DNA of 64,000 bases, from the NCBI RefSeq assembly GCF_010731115.1, contig NZ_AP022616.1, positions 5,766,001-5,830,000 on the forward strand. The letters run 5' to 3'. The notes below the pieces were generated by a model. The model was not told the DNA's origin, searched no databases, and saw only the letters and a program-made list of their open reading frames with translations. Both the position numbers and the translations under genes were made by a program. The DNA comes from Mycolicibacterium phocaicum (lineage in GTDB: Bacteria > Actinomycetota > Actinomycetes > Mycobacteriales > Mycobacteriaceae). Positions 1-8,501 of the stretch are shown piece after piece (positions within the stretch are counted from its first letter, which is position 1; each line of letters opens with the position of its first letter).

Positions 1-499
1 CGGGGGTTTTGACCCTCGCATCGGCCACCAGATCCGCCTCACACTGGGCGAGGGTGATCGGGTCGGCCGCCCACAGCGGCAGCTTGCCGAAGAACCAGGT
101 GATCACCGCGATGTGCTCGGCATTGATCGCACCGTCAGCCAGGGCGGCGGCGACCAGTTCCCACACCGGACCGAGCGGCTCGCCCGTGATGGCCGAGCGC
201 GGGCCCAAATTATCCGTGTCGCGGACCCGGCGGCGGGCTTCCTCCCGGCTGATCCGCAACCGCACATGCAGGACTTCGGGCCAATCCTTGGCCCCGATCT
301 CTTTGGCGGTGGCTTGGGTTTGGGCGGCGGCCAGGATCTGGTGATCGACGGCCTCGGCCGCACACTTAAGGGTTTCGCGGCGGGACTGCACCTCCAACAA
401 TGTCCGCACATCCAGGCCGGTGTAGTCCAGGGCTGCGAGCCCGGCCTGCGCAGCCTCGTAGGCGGCGTAGGCCTCCTCGACGGCGGCTGGATCGGTCAT
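1..499 (-). CDS. 13E12-family DUF222 (HNH endonuclease) protein, 5' part only
   Basis: The frame is open from an ATG at 499 to the window edge (about 166 residues), so only the N-terminal part is present. The translation carries the helical DUF222 pattern of the mycobacterial 13E12 repeat family, including an Arg-rich stretch (REEARRRVRDTD) and the segment GAINAEHIAVI. The HNH nuclease part normally lies at the C-terminus and would be beyond the window. A second ATG at 505 is in frame (M-G-M-T-D). A perfect LexA box lies 10 bp upstream of ATG 499, which fits SOS control known for this family. A complete relative is at 42163-43401. The biochemical role of the family is not well established. 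Confidence 0.85.
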   Translation of the reverse strand, partial: MTDPAAVEEAYAAYEAAQAGLAALDYTGLDVRTLLEVQSRRETLKCAAEAVDHQILAAAQTQATAKEIGAKDWPEVLHVRLRISREEARRRVRDTDNLGPRSAITGEPLGPVWELVAAALADGAINAEHIAVITWFFGKLPLWAADPITLAQCEADLVADARVKTP

Positions 500-508
500 T
501 CCCATGCA

Positions 509-524
509 TCGAACACTAGTTCGA
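509..524. promoter_or_regulatory. LexA/SOS box
   Basis: TCGAACACTAGTTCGA matches the mycobacterial LexA palindrome TCGAAC-N4-GTTCGA exactly. It ends 4-10 bp before the possible start codons of the leftward DUF222 gene, so LexA binding would block its promoter or early transcript. Confidence 0.88.
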
Positions 525-662
525 AGGTCCGACAAGAAACCGCGGTTTGGGACGCCTGTGCCGAAAGTGACCAATGAGGTCAAATAGTTTGCCCGGCCAG
601 ATGATCCGCCTCGTCGAGGTCGTATGCCAGGGCCTGTCGCCTGAGGTCGACTTGACGTTCAG

Positions 663-1304
663 ATGTCCGCACTGCATCATTTGAACATGTTCACTGAACA
701 CGTTCAGTCGAGAGCCGCGGCACGCGATGAGACTCGCGCGAAAGTGCTCTCGTCGGCCGAACGGCTCTTCCGGCAACAGGGTTTCGCCGCGACGACCGTC
801 CGGCAGATCGCCACCGATGCCGGTGTCAGCACTGGCACGGTGATGGGGGTCGGCGATAAGGACGGGTTGCTCATCGAGGTGTTCGACGAGTGGATCGGCG
901 CCGTGCACCGTGACCGTCAAAGTGGCGGGGGAACGCAGGATTCGTTGACCCCCGAGGGCGCGGTCGACGCCGTGATCGGATTGCTCGCACCGTTTCTCCG
1001 GTACTTCGTCGAGGATCCTGCGTTGTCTCGGCAGTACTCGTCGATCATCGTCCGCGGCACCCATGAGTCGGCGATCTTCCGCGACCTCGCCGTCGCACTC
1101 GTCGCCGAACTGCGGAATGTGCTGGCGTGCGCCGGACTGCCCGATGCTGCTGCGGAGCGCGCGGCCCGGGTCGTCTACTTCGCCTACCTCGGCATCGTCA
1201 TGACCGGTGGCAACCACGCCTCGGGTGGCGCGTCGGTGCCAGACCAGCTGCGCGACGTCGTCCGTTGCGTCATCCACGATTCAGTACAAGGAGATGAGCA
1301 GTGA
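663..1304 (+). CDS. TetR/AcrR family transcriptional regulator
   Basis: A 213-residue protein with an N-terminal TetR helix-turn-helix (about residues 23-70; core FAATTVRQIATDAGVSTGTV) followed by a ligand-binding helical domain. ATG 663 is the longest start; ATG 687 is an alternative that lies inside a palindromic operator. The gene overlaps the next one (DoxX-like) by 4 bp as GTGA, so the two are probably co-transcribed and the regulator autoregulates the pair. The inducing ligand cannot be deduced. Confidence 0.9.
   Translation: MSALHHLNMFTEHVQSRAAARDETRAKVLSSAERLFRQQGFAATTVRQIATDAGVSTGTVMGVGDKDGLLIEVFDEWIGAVHRDRQSGGGTQDSLTPEGAVDAVIGLLAPFLRYFVEDPALSRQYSSIIVRGTHESAIFRDLAVALVAELRNVLACAGLPDAAAERAARVVYFAYLGIVMTGGNHASGGASVPDQLRDVVRCVIHDSVQGDEQ
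682..707. promoter_or_regulatory. tandem palindromes, probable TetR operator
   Basis: TGAACATGTTCA (682-693, perfect) is followed directly by CTGAACACGTTCAG (694-707, perfect). Two adjacent TGAAC...GTTCA palindromes at the 5' end of a tetR gene are typical of an autoregulatory operator bound by two dimers. They overlap the ATG at 687, so transcription and perhaps translation start would be occluded. Confidence 0.65.
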
Positions 1305-1660
1305 CCGGAATTCCGCACTACTGGTGGCCCACCGCGATCTTGGCGGCGGCGCTCTTCGGTGATGCCTTGATGTCGATCCGCCCGCCGCAATTCATCCGCG
1401 GATGTCTTGAGGGAGTGCGTCTTCCGGAGGATTGGTGGTGGGTGCTGATCGTCGTCAAGCTGCTCGCCGTGGCGGGACTGCTGGCCGGCCTGAAGTATCC
1501 CGGCATCGGGGTGGCGGCCAACGCCGGCGTGATCGTCTACTTCCTGTGCGCGGCCTATGCGCACTACCGCGCGAATTTTCTCAAGCAGGAATTCTGGCTC
1601 AATTGCCTTGGCATGCTTGGACTCTCGGTCGGCGTCTTCGTGCTGTCGTACGTGATATGA
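1301..1660 (+). CDS. DoxX-like small membrane protein
   Basis: A 119-residue hydrophobic protein with about four membrane segments, the usual size and layout of the DoxX-like family. The GTG start at 1301 is preceded by AAGGAG at 1288-1293 and overlaps the TetR stop codon. Members are inner-membrane proteins of uncertain function, sometimes linked to redox or respiratory stress. The coupling suggests it is the target of the adjacent TetR regulator. Confidence 0.8.
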   Translation: MTGIPHYWWPTAILAAALFGDALMSIRPPQFIRGCLEGVRLPEDWWWVLIVVKLLAVAGLLAGLKYPGIGVAANAGVIVYFLCAAYAHYRANFLKQEFWLNCLGMLGLSVGVFVLSYVI

Positions 1661-1663
1661 CGG

Positions 1664-2398
1664 CTACCGGAGCATCATGACGGTGAACGCGATGACACTG
1701 ACCACGACGATGCAGGCGCGTAAGGCGTTGGGGGGCAGGCGGCGTCCGATCTTCGCCCCGATGTAGCCGCCGATGGTCGAACCGACGGCCAGCAGCAGCG
1801 CCGGTAGCCACGCTACCTGGCCGACGACGATGAAGATGATGGCCGCGACCGAATTGACCAATCCCACAGAGATGTTCTTCACGCCGTTGAGGCGCTGCAG
1901 ATCTTCTGACACGAACAATCCGAACAGGGCCATCATGATGATGCCTTGCGCCGCACCGAAATAGCCGCCGTACACCGCACACCCGAACACGCCCGCGTAC
2001 AGCGGCGCGGCATGGTCGGTGGACCGCGGCGCGCCGCGGCGCGCATCGAGCGCGCGGCGCAACACGGGCTGCACCAGGACCAGTGCGCCGGCCAGCAGGA
2101 TCAGCCACGGTACGACTGCGGTGAATGCGCCGGGCGGCAGTTTGAGCAGCAACACCGCGCCGACTATCGCCCCAGCCAGTGAGACCACGCCGAGCCGGAG
2201 GATGCGGGGGCCCTGGCCGCCGAGCTCGTGCCGGTAGCCGTAAGCGCCGGTGAAGTTGCCCGGCACCAGTCCCACGGAATTCGACATGTTGGCGACCAGC
2301 GGTGGGTAACCGACGGCCATCAGTACAGGGAAGGTGATCAGGCTGCCGGAGCCGACCACGGCGTTGATCACTCCCGCGGCGATGCCGGCCAGCAGCAC
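1664..2398 (-). CDS. TSUP (TauE/SafE) family membrane transporter
   Basis: A 244-residue polytopic membrane protein. The N-terminus (AGVINAVVGSGSLITFPVL) matches the first glycine-rich membrane repeat of the TauE/SafE family, and GGYFGAAQGI in the second half is the equivalent repeat. The GTG at 2398 is chosen because the family motif begins right after it; the frame is open only about 13 codons further. The family exports sulfite, sulfoacetate or other organic anions; the substrate here is unknown. It converges on the DoxX-like gene with a 3-bp gap. Confidence 0.85.
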   Translation of the reverse strand: MLLAGIAAGVINAVVGSGSLITFPVLMAVGYPPLVANMSNSVGLVPGNFTGAYGYRHELGGQGPRILRLGVVSLAGAIVGAVLLLKLPPGAFTAVVPWLILLAGALVLVQPVLRRALDARRGAPRSTDHAAPLYAGVFGCAVYGGYFGAAQGIIMMALFGLFVSEDLQRLNGVKNISVGLVNSVAAIIFIVVGQVAWLPALLLAVGSTIGGYIGAKIGRRLPPNALRACIVVVSVIAFTVMMLR

Positions 2399-2460
2399 CG
2401 CGGTGATCGCGAGGGCGGTCAGGGGCGCGTCTTACTGTGCGGTCTCACCCCGTGAATTCT

Positions 2461-3120
2461 TCACTGGCGTTCCTGTGAGGTTGCAGCGGCCTGGAAGAAC
2501 TGCTCGACATCGGCGGTGGTCAGGGTCTCGACGCCGATCAGCGCCAGGTCGGCGAGCCGCTCGGGCGTCACCTGCGAGGTGGCGTCGGTGACCAGCGCGG
2601 CGCGGAAGTCCCGCTCGGAGGCGTCGAACAGGGTGGCGCGCGGACAGTTGGGCAGGTTGCAGCCGGCCACCACGACGGTGTTGACGGCGAGGTCGCGCAG
2701 ATGCTCTTCCAGCGCCGTGCGGTAGAACGCCGACCACCGTGGTTTGAACATGACGACCTCGCCCGCCGCCACGTGCTGGACGCCGCCCGCGAGTAGCGAG
2801 TCGTAGTCGAGGGGATGTGCCAGCAGTTCCCCGGGTACCGCGGCTCCGTCGGTGTGCGGGGCGGCGATCTGCTTCCCGGACTCGATGGCGGCCCGGCGTG
2901 GTGGGTCGGCATCGCTGCCGCCGGGGACGTACAGCCGCACGATGTGCACGATCGGCCGGTGCGCCGCGCGGAACGCCGCGAGCAGCCGGGCCATCGCGGG
3001 CACCCGCTCGCCGGTGCCGTCGACTTGCGACGGGCCCGAGACGAAATCGTTCTGCACGTCGATCAGCACCAGGGCGCTGCGTGCCAGGTCAGGGGAGGTG
3101 TAGTCGTGGCCGGCAGACAC
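2461..3120 (-). CDS. isochorismatase-family cysteine hydrolase
   Basis: The start is set at GTG 3120 (S-A-G-H-D-Y...), because the family fold begins there with ALVLIDVQNDF. This gives about 219 residues, the usual size. The catalytic triad is visible: Asp in LIDVQNDF, Lys in MFKPRWSAFY and Cys in VVAGCNLPNCPRATLFDA. Such enzymes hydrolyse isochorismate-like ethers, nicotinamide or N-carbamoyl amides; the specific substrate cannot be told. An upstream in-frame extension to 3252 has no family similarity. It is divergent from the aldehyde dehydrogenase gene. Confidence 0.85.
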   Translation of the reverse strand: MSAGHDYTSPDLARSALVLIDVQNDFVSGPSQVDGTGERVPAMARLLAAFRAAHRPIVHIVRLYVPGGSDADPPRRAAIESGKQIAAPHTDGAAVPGELLAHPLDYDSLLAGGVQHVAAGEVVMFKPRWSAFYRTALEEHLRDLAVNTVVVAGCNLPNCPRATLFDASERDFRAALVTDATSQVTPERLADLALIGVETLTTADVEQFFQAAATSQERQ

Positions 3121-3255
3121 AGCTGCGATCTTTCCAGACAACCTGCCGACGTGAGCCACTCTTGACGACCTGATCGCGGCAATGCTAAGCAACTGCACAG
3201 CATTTGTTGCGTGCCCACCCCGGGGCGCGCGCTCGCTGACGATGAGAGGCACGCG

Positions 3256-4710
3256 ATGACGCTGCAGTCGGTCTTGGAGGACATCCAGAAGCGCCCGGGT
3301 ACGGGTGAGCTCATCCCGATCATCGATCCGGTGAGCGAAGAGCAGATCGGCGAGTTCACCGATTGCGGACCCGAGTTCGTCGATGAGGCCGTCGCCCGCG
3401 CCAAGTCATCCTTCGAGGCCGGCGTGTGGTCCGGGCTGCCCGGCCGGGAACGCGCCAAGATCCTGTGGCGCATCGCCGACCTGATCGACGAGCACACGGC
3501 TGAGTTCGCGGCCATCGACTCGGCCAACACCGGCATGATGAAGATGCAGTCCGAGCTCGTTGTGCCGACGTGCGCCGAGTTCTTCCGCTACTACGCCGGC
3601 TGGTGTTCCAAGATCAACGGCACCGCCTACGACATCCGCACCAGCGGTATCGCCTCGGACGCCTACGTCGATCAGCACGGTTACACGCTGCGTGAGCCGT
3701 ACGGTGTCGTCGGCCTGATCTTCCCGTGGAACGGCCCCATCTTCAACGCCTGCGCCAAGATCGCCCCGGCGCTGGCCGCGGGCTGCAGCAGCCTGGTGAA
3801 ACCCGCTGAGGAGACGCCGCTTTCGGCGTTGCTGCTCGATCGCCTGATTCACGAGGCCGGCGTGCCCGAGGGTGTTGTCAACCTGATCACCGGGTACGGC
3901 CACACCGCAGGCGCCGCCATCACGGCGCATCCCGACGTCGAAAAGGTGGCCTTCACCGGTTCGACGGAAGTCGGCAAGGAGATCGTCAAGGCCTCGGCGG
4001 GCAACCTGAAGAAGGTCATGCTGGAGCTCGGTGGCAAGTCGCCGGTGCTGATCTTCGACGACGCCGAGCTGGACAAGGCCATCTTCGGCGCGGCCATGGG
4101 CATCTTCATCCACTCCGGGCAGGGATGTGTCTGCGGCTCAAGGATTTTCGTGCAGCGCGGCGTCTACGACCAGGTGGTCGAGGGCATCGCGAACGTCGCC
4201 AACTTCATGAAGTACGGCGGTCCGGAGGAAGAAGGCGTGATGAGCGGCCCGCTGATCAGTGCCAAACAGCTCAACCGGGTGTTGGGCTTCATCGATGAAG
4301 GCAGGAACGACGGCGTCGAGATCGTCGCCGGCGGCTACCGGCTGGACCGCAAGGGCTACTTCGTGCACCCGACCGTCCTGACCAACGTCGACCCCGGCAT
4401 GCGCCTGTACCAGCAGGAGATCTTCGGGCCGGTGGTCAGCATCCTGCCGTTCGACACCGAAGACGAGGCCGTCGCCATGGCCAACGACACCAGCTACGGC
4501 CTGGCGGCCACCGCGTGGACCACCAACGTCAGCCGGGCGCACCGCATCGTCAAGCGCCTGCAGGCCGGCAGTGTTCAGGTCAACTGCCAGTTGGTCTTTG
4601 ACCACGACCTGCCGTTCGGCGGCTACAAGCAGTCCGGCTGGGGCCAGGAGTTCGGTCGTGAAGGGCTCGAGGCGTACCTCAAGAACAAGAGCGTCGTCGT
4701 CCAGCTGTAG
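3256..4710 (+). CDS. NAD(P)-dependent aldehyde dehydrogenase
   Basis: A 484-residue ALDH-superfamily enzyme oxidising an aldehyde to a carboxylate. Visible marks are the Rossmann region FTGSTEVGKEI, the general-base region MLELGGKSPV with its Glu, and the catalytic Cys in GQGCVCGSRIFV. The ATG at 3256 follows GAGAGG at about 8 bp; the frame extends upstream to 3211 but that part is not ALDH-like. Substrate specificity is not deducible. A hairpin repeat follows 8 bp after the stop. Confidence 0.92.
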   Translation: MTLQSVLEDIQKRPGTGELIPIIDPVSEEQIGEFTDCGPEFVDEAVARAKSSFEAGVWSGLPGRERAKILWRIADLIDEHTAEFAAIDSANTGMMKMQSELVVPTCAEFFRYYAGWCSKINGTAYDIRTSGIASDAYVDQHGYTLREPYGVVGLIFPWNGPIFNACAKIAPALAAGCSSLVKPAEETPLSALLLDRLIHEAGVPEGVVNLITGYGHTAGAAITAHPDVEKVAFTGSTEVGKEIVKASAGNLKKVMLELGGKSPVLIFDDAELDKAIFGAAMGIFIHSGQGCVCGSRIFVQRGVYDQVVEGIANVANFMKYGGPEEEGVMSGPLISAKQLNRVLGFIDEGRNDGVEIVAGGYRLDRKGYFVHPTVLTNVDPGMRLYQQEIFGPVVSILPFDTEDEAVAMANDTSYGLAATAWTTNVSRAHRIVKRLQAGSVQVNCQLVFDHDLPFGGYKQSGWGQEFGREGLEAYLKNKSVVVQL

Positions 4711-4718
4711 TCACCCGC

Positions 4719-4767
4719 GATTTGTGCACGATTTTCCGCGCCGACCGCGAAGAATCGTGCACAAATC
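4719..4767. repeat. hairpin repeat, element 1 copy a
   Basis: Inverted repeat with 22-nt arms at 4719-4740 and 4746-4767 (two mismatches) and a 5-nt loop. The core GATTTGTGCACGATT is shared with the perfect copy at 6734-6786. It lies just after the aldehyde dehydrogenase stop, so it could also act as a terminator, although no U-tract follows. Confidence 0.85.
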
Positions 4768-4782
4768 CTCGACGACGCACCA

Positions 4783-4798
4783 TGTGACGGAGGTCACG
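4783..4798. promoter_or_regulatory. CRP-like site upstream of the fadE5-type gene
   Basis: TGTGACGGAGGTCACG differs from the CRP consensus TGTGA-N6-TCACA only in the last base. It lies about 95-110 bp upstream of the fadE start at 4893, a plausible activator position. No binding data can be inferred from sequence alone. Confidence 0.45.
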
Positions 4799-4830
4799 TG
4801 GCGGCGTGACCTCGCACCCTTCGGCTGCGT

Positions 4831-4857
4831 AACCGTAGGTTGCCGCTACCTACGGTT
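4831..4857. promoter_or_regulatory. inverted repeat, candidate operator of the fadE5-type gene
   Basis: AACCGTAGGT (4831-4840) and ACCTACGGTT (4848-4857) are perfect 10-bp arms with a 7-bp spacer, 35 bp before the GTG at 4893. The size and position suit a TetR-type repressor operator. The cognate regulator is not identified. Confidence 0.6.
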
Positions 4858-4892
4858 GCGTACCTTGCGGGCCGGCGCGGATCCTTTGCCGT

Positions 4893-6722
4893 GTGAGTCA
4901 CTACATCGCCAACCTGCGCGATATCGAATTCAATCTTTTCGAAGTGCTACCGCTGGGTGCGGCCCTGGATGCGGGCACGTACGGCGATCTCGATGCCGAT
5001 ACGGCGCGGTCGATCCTCGACGAGGTCTCGAAGCTGGCCGAAGATGTTGCCGCAGAGACATTTGTCGAGGCTGACCGCAACCCGCCGGTGTTTCTTCCCG
5101 ACGAGCACCGGATCACGATCTCGGAGGACCTGGCCAAGACGGTCCGGCTGGTCAAGGAAGCCGAGTGGTGGCGGCTGGGACTCGATGAGCGGGCCGGTGG
5201 GACGCCCGCACCGGCGGCGCTGGTGTGGGCGACGCAGGAAATGCTGATCTCGGCCAACCCGTCGGCGACTTTCCTGTACGGCCTCGGGCCGGCGATGGCC
5301 CACACGCTGGCTGAAGTGGGTACCGAGGAGCAGCAGCACTGGGCGCGGACGGCGATGGACAAGGGCTGGGCCGGGACCATGGTGCTGACCGAGCCGGATG
5401 CCGGCTCCGACGTCGGCGCGGGACGCACCAAGGCCATCGCTCAGGAGGACGGCACGTGGCACATCGAAGGCGTCAAGCGCTTCATCTCCGGCGGCGACGT
5501 CGGTGACACCGCCGAGAACGTCTTCCACCTGGTGCTGGCCCGGCCCGAAGGCGCGGGGCCGGGCACCAAGGGCCTGAGCCTCTTCTTCGTACCGAATTAC
5601 CTTTTCGACCCCGAGACCCTCGAATTGGGCGAGCGCAACGGCGTCTACGTCACCGGCCTCGAGCACAAGATGGGCATCAAGTCCTCGCCCACCTGTGAGC
5701 TGACGTTCGGCGCCCACGGCAAGCCCGCCATCGGCTACCTCGTCGGCGGCGTGCACAACGGCATCGCGCAGATGTTCAAGGTCATCGAGAACGCGCGAAT
5801 GACGGTGGGGGTCAAGGCCGCCGGCACCCTGTCCACCGGCTACCTCAACGCGCTGGCCTACGCCAAGGAACGCATCCAGGGCGCCGACATCACCCAGATG
5901 GCCGACAAGACCGCCCCGCGTGTGGCGATCATCGAGCACCCCGACGTGCGACGCAGTCTGATGACGCAGAAGGCGTACGCCGAAGGGCTGCGGTCGGTCT
6001 ACCTGTATACCGCGGCGTACCAGAATGATGATGTGGCCCAGCTTGTTTCGGGTGCCGACGCCGATCTGGCGCACCGGGTGAACGACCTGCTGCTGCCCAT
6101 CGTCAAGGGCGTGGGCTCCGAACGTGCCTACGAGATGCTGTCCGAATCCCTGCAGACTCTCGGCGGCTCGGGGTTCCTGCAGGACTACCCGATCGAGCAG
6201 TACATCCGCGACGCCCGCATCGACGCCCTGTACGAGGGCACGACAGCCATCCAGTCGCTGGATTTCTTCTTCCGCAAGATCATCCGCGACCAGGGTTCGG
6301 CGCTGGCCCACGTGTCGAGCCAGATCACCGCGACCATCGACGGCGCCGGACCGGATCTCAAGCCTGAAACCGACCGGCTGGCAACGGCTCTGGCCGATGT
6401 TCAGGCCATGGCCGCGGCACTGACCGGTTACCTCATGGCAGCCCAGGGCGATCCCGAGCAGCTGTACAAGGTCGGCCTGGGTTCGGTGCGGTTCCTGCTC
6501 GCGGTCGGCGACCTGATGATCGGCTGGCGGTTGATCCTGGCCGCTCAGATCGCCCAGGCCGCGCTCGACGGCGCCGCCGAACGCGACCACGCGTTCTACA
6601 CCGGCAAGGTGGCGGTGGCGAAGTACTTCGCCAAGAACATGCTGCCGCTGCTGACCTCGGTGCGTGAGGTGATCGAGACCCTCGACACCGACGTCATGGA
6701 GCTGGAGAACGCCGCTTTCTAG
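4893..6722 (+). CDS. FadE5-type long acyl-CoA dehydrogenase
   Basis: A 609-residue acyl-CoA dehydrogenase of the long subclass with an extra C-terminal domain, close in length and sequence style to mycobacterial FadE5 (about 611 residues). It begins [17 protein letters not shown], as FadE5 does, and carries the FAD-binding segment [19 protein letters not shown] and the C-terminal [20 protein letters not shown] region with [11 protein letters not shown]. It should catalyse alpha,beta-dehydrogenation of acyl-CoA in beta-oxidation. The N-terminal third diverges from the M. tuberculosis FadE5 I remember, so it may be a paralogue and no symbol is given. Upstream lie a CRP-like site and a 10-bp inverted repeat; hairpin repeats sit on both sides. 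Confidence 0.9.
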   Translation: MSHYIANLRDIEFNLFEVLPLGAALDAGTYGDLDADTARSILDEVSKLAEDVAAETFVEADRNPPVFLPDEHRITISEDLAKTVRLVKEAEWWRLGLDERAGGTPAPAALVWATQEMLISANPSATFLYGLGPAMAHTLAEVGTEEQQHWARTAMDKGWAGTMVLTEPDAGSDVGAGRTKAIAQEDGTWHIEGVKRFISGGDVGDTAENVFHLVLARPEGAGPGTKGLSLFFVPNYLFDPETLELGERNGVYVTGLEHKMGIKSSPTCELTFGAHGKPAIGYLVGGVHNGIAQMFKVIENARMTVGVKAAGTLSTGYLNALAYAKERIQGADITQMADKTAPRVAIIEHPDVRRSLMTQKAYAEGLRSVYLYTAAYQNDDVAQLVSGADADLAHRVNDLLLPIVKGVGSERAYEMLSESLQTLGGSGFLQDYPIEQYIRDARIDALYEGTTAIQSLDFFFRKIIRDQGSALAHVSSQITATIDGAGPDLKPETDRLATALADVQAMAAALTGYLMAAQGDPEQLYKVGLGSVRFLLAVGDLMIGWRLILAAQIAQAALDGAAERDHAFYTGKVAVAKYFAKNMLPLLTSVREVIETLDTDVMELENAAF

Positions 6723-6733
6723 CCCGCCTTCCA

Positions 6734-6786
6734 GCGATTTGTGCACGATTTTCCGCGACAGCCGCGGAAAATCGTGCACAAATCGC
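6734..6786. repeat. hairpin repeat, element 1 copy b (perfect)
   Basis: Perfect 24-nt inverted repeat: arms 6734-6757 and 6763-6786 with a 5-nt loop. It shares its arm sequence with the copy at 4719-4767 and likewise begins about 11 bp after a stop codon. It resembles a small palindromic extragenic repeat and could fold as a bidirectional terminator-like hairpin. Confidence 0.9.
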
Positions 6787-6887
6787 CAGTGGTCGAACAG
6801 GTCACAGTTCCGGCTCTCGATTGCTGTGGATCCGGTCCCGCCGTGGAAAATGGTCCAAGGCCCACGACAGGACGAGGAGAGTGTGAC

Positions 6888-8501
6888 GTGCGACGCGACA
6901 CCCCGGCATGGCTCGGCGCCCGCGCACTGACCCGCCGACTGGGTCTGCCGCGCGCCAAGAGTTTCCGGGTGGAACGGTCGCTGCCGGTGCCGATGCGCGA
7001 CGGCGCGGTGCTGCTGGCCGATCACTACGCGCCGCGGACCCGCAAGCCCGCCGGCACGTTGTTGATGCGCGGGCCCTATGGCCGCGACGGCCTGCCCAAC
7101 CGGGTGTTCGCCGGGCTGTACGCGGGACAGGGTTTCCACGTCGTCCTGCAGAGCACGCGCGGCACCTTCGGGTCCGACGGTGCGTTCGAGCCCGGTCGCC
7201 ACGAGGTCGACGACGGTGCCGACACCGTCGAGTGGCTGCGCGAACAGCCTTGGTACGGGGGAGAATTCGCCACCGTCGGCGCTTCCTACCTCGGTTTCAC
7301 CCAGCTGGCGCTCCTCGTCGACCAACCTGCCGACCTGACCACGTCGGTCATCACCATGGCGCCCCATGATTTCGGTCATTCGGTGTGGAGCACCGGGTCA
7401 TTCGCACTCGGCGATTTCCTCGGCTGGAGTTATCAGGTGGCGTGGCAGCACCGCGGTGGCTGGATCCGTCAGATCCTCCGTGGCATGGCGACACCGCGCA
7501 CGCTCAAGCCGGTGCTGGAGACGCTGCCGCTCGATCCGGCCGCCGCCGAACTACTGGGCGGACGCACCCCGTGGTTCAACGCCTGGCTCGAACAGCCGGA
7601 TCCGTCGTCGCCGTACTGGGCCGAGAACGGTGTGGCGGCCGCACTCGACAACCTGCGGGGCCCGGTACTGCTGATCACCGGCTGGCAGGACGTGTTCGTC
7701 GACCAGACCCTCGAGCAGTACCGGCGGCTGCGCGCCCGTGGCGTCGAGGTGGCCCTGACCGTCGGGCCGTGGACGCACGGCTCCGGTGGCACCGAGGCCA
7801 TCAAGGAATCCGTGCTGTGGCTGGACGGCTCGCGCCGCGCCGCGGCTCCGGTGCGGATCTGCGTCGCCGGCGGTGACTGGCTCGACATGCAGGAGTGGCC
7901 GCCACCGACCGCCGAACGGGTGTGGCACCTGCATCCCGGCGCGGCGCTGGCCGAGACTCCACCGGACAGTGGGGCGCCGTCCACGTTCGTCTACGACCCG
8001 GCCGACCCGACACCGAGTATCGGTGGGCGCCTTCTGGTTTCGGGCAAGTCGGGCTACATCGACGACACCGCGCTGGCCGAGCGGTCCGACGTCCTGTCTT
8101 TCACCAGCCCCGTGCTGCCCGCCGACCTCGACGTCATCGGAACCCCGTACGTCGAGCTGGACCACCGGACCGACAATCCGCATGCCGACGTGTTCGTGCG
8201 CATCAGTGACGTTGCGCCCGATGGACATTCGACCAACGTCACGGACGGCTACCTGCGGCTCACCGCGGCTGACGCCCCCGAAGCGCTGCTGCGCCTGGAG
8301 CTCGACGCCACCGCGTACCGGTTCGCGGCCGGCCACCGGATCCGCCTGCTGGTCGCCGGCGGCTGTTTCCCGCGGTTCGCGCGCAATCTGGGCACCGGTG
8401 ACCCGCTGGGAACCGCAACCCGGATGGTGCCCTCGGTGCACACCGTCGCACACGGCGACGGCGGGCAGTCCCGGCTGGTGCTGCCCGTCAGCCCAACGTG
8501 A
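6888..8501 (+). CDS. CocE/NonD-family alpha/beta hydrolase (peptidase S15-like)
   Basis: A 537-residue hydrolase with an N-terminal X-Pro dipeptidyl-peptidase-like catalytic domain and a C-terminal jelly-roll domain. The nucleophile elbow is GASYLGFTQ (Ser), WTHGSGGTEA supplies a His and ITGWQDVFVDQ the acid region. The GTG at 6888 follows AGGAG with 8-bp spacing; the open frame further upstream only runs through the hairpin repeat. Such enzymes cleave acyl esters or amides; the substrate is unknown. Its 3' end overlaps the convergent fadB4 by 14 bp. Confidence 0.88.
   Translation: MRRDTPAWLGARALTRRLGLPRAKSFRVERSLPVPMRDGAVLLADHYAPRTRKPAGTLLMRGPYGRDGLPNRVFAGLYAGQGFHVVLQSTRGTFGSDGAFEPGRHEVDDGADTVEWLREQPWYGGEFATVGASYLGFTQLALLVDQPADLTTSVITMAPHDFGHSVWSTGSFALGDFLGWSYQVAWQHRGGWIRQILRGMATPRTLKPVLETLPLDPAAAELLGGRTPWFNAWLEQPDPSSPYWAENGVAAALDNLRGPVLLITGWQDVFVDQTLEQYRRLRARGVEVALTVGPWTHGSGGTEAIKESVLWLDGSRRAAAPVRICVAGGDWLDMQEWPPPTAERVWHLHPGAALAETPPDSGAPSTFVYDPADPTPSIGGRLLVSGKSGYIDDTALAERSDVLSFTSPVLPADLDVIGTPYVELDHRTDNPHADVFVRISDVAPDGHSTNVTDGYLRLTAADAPEALLRLELDATAYRFAAGHRIRLLVAGGCFPRFARNLGTGDPLGTATRMVPSVHTVAHGDGGQSRLVLPVSPT

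Noticed and set aside
4719..6786. Composite transposon flanked by inverted repeats around the fadE5-type gene
   Set aside because: Each repeat is itself a self-complementary hairpin, no transposase lies between, and no target duplication was seen; a palindromic-repeat explanation is simpler.
4947..7379. An 810-codon open frame on the minus strand
   Set aside because: It runs antisense through the fadE and CocE-like genes and the hairpin repeat; its composition (His, Gly, Arg, Val-rich) is that of a high-GC shadow frame.
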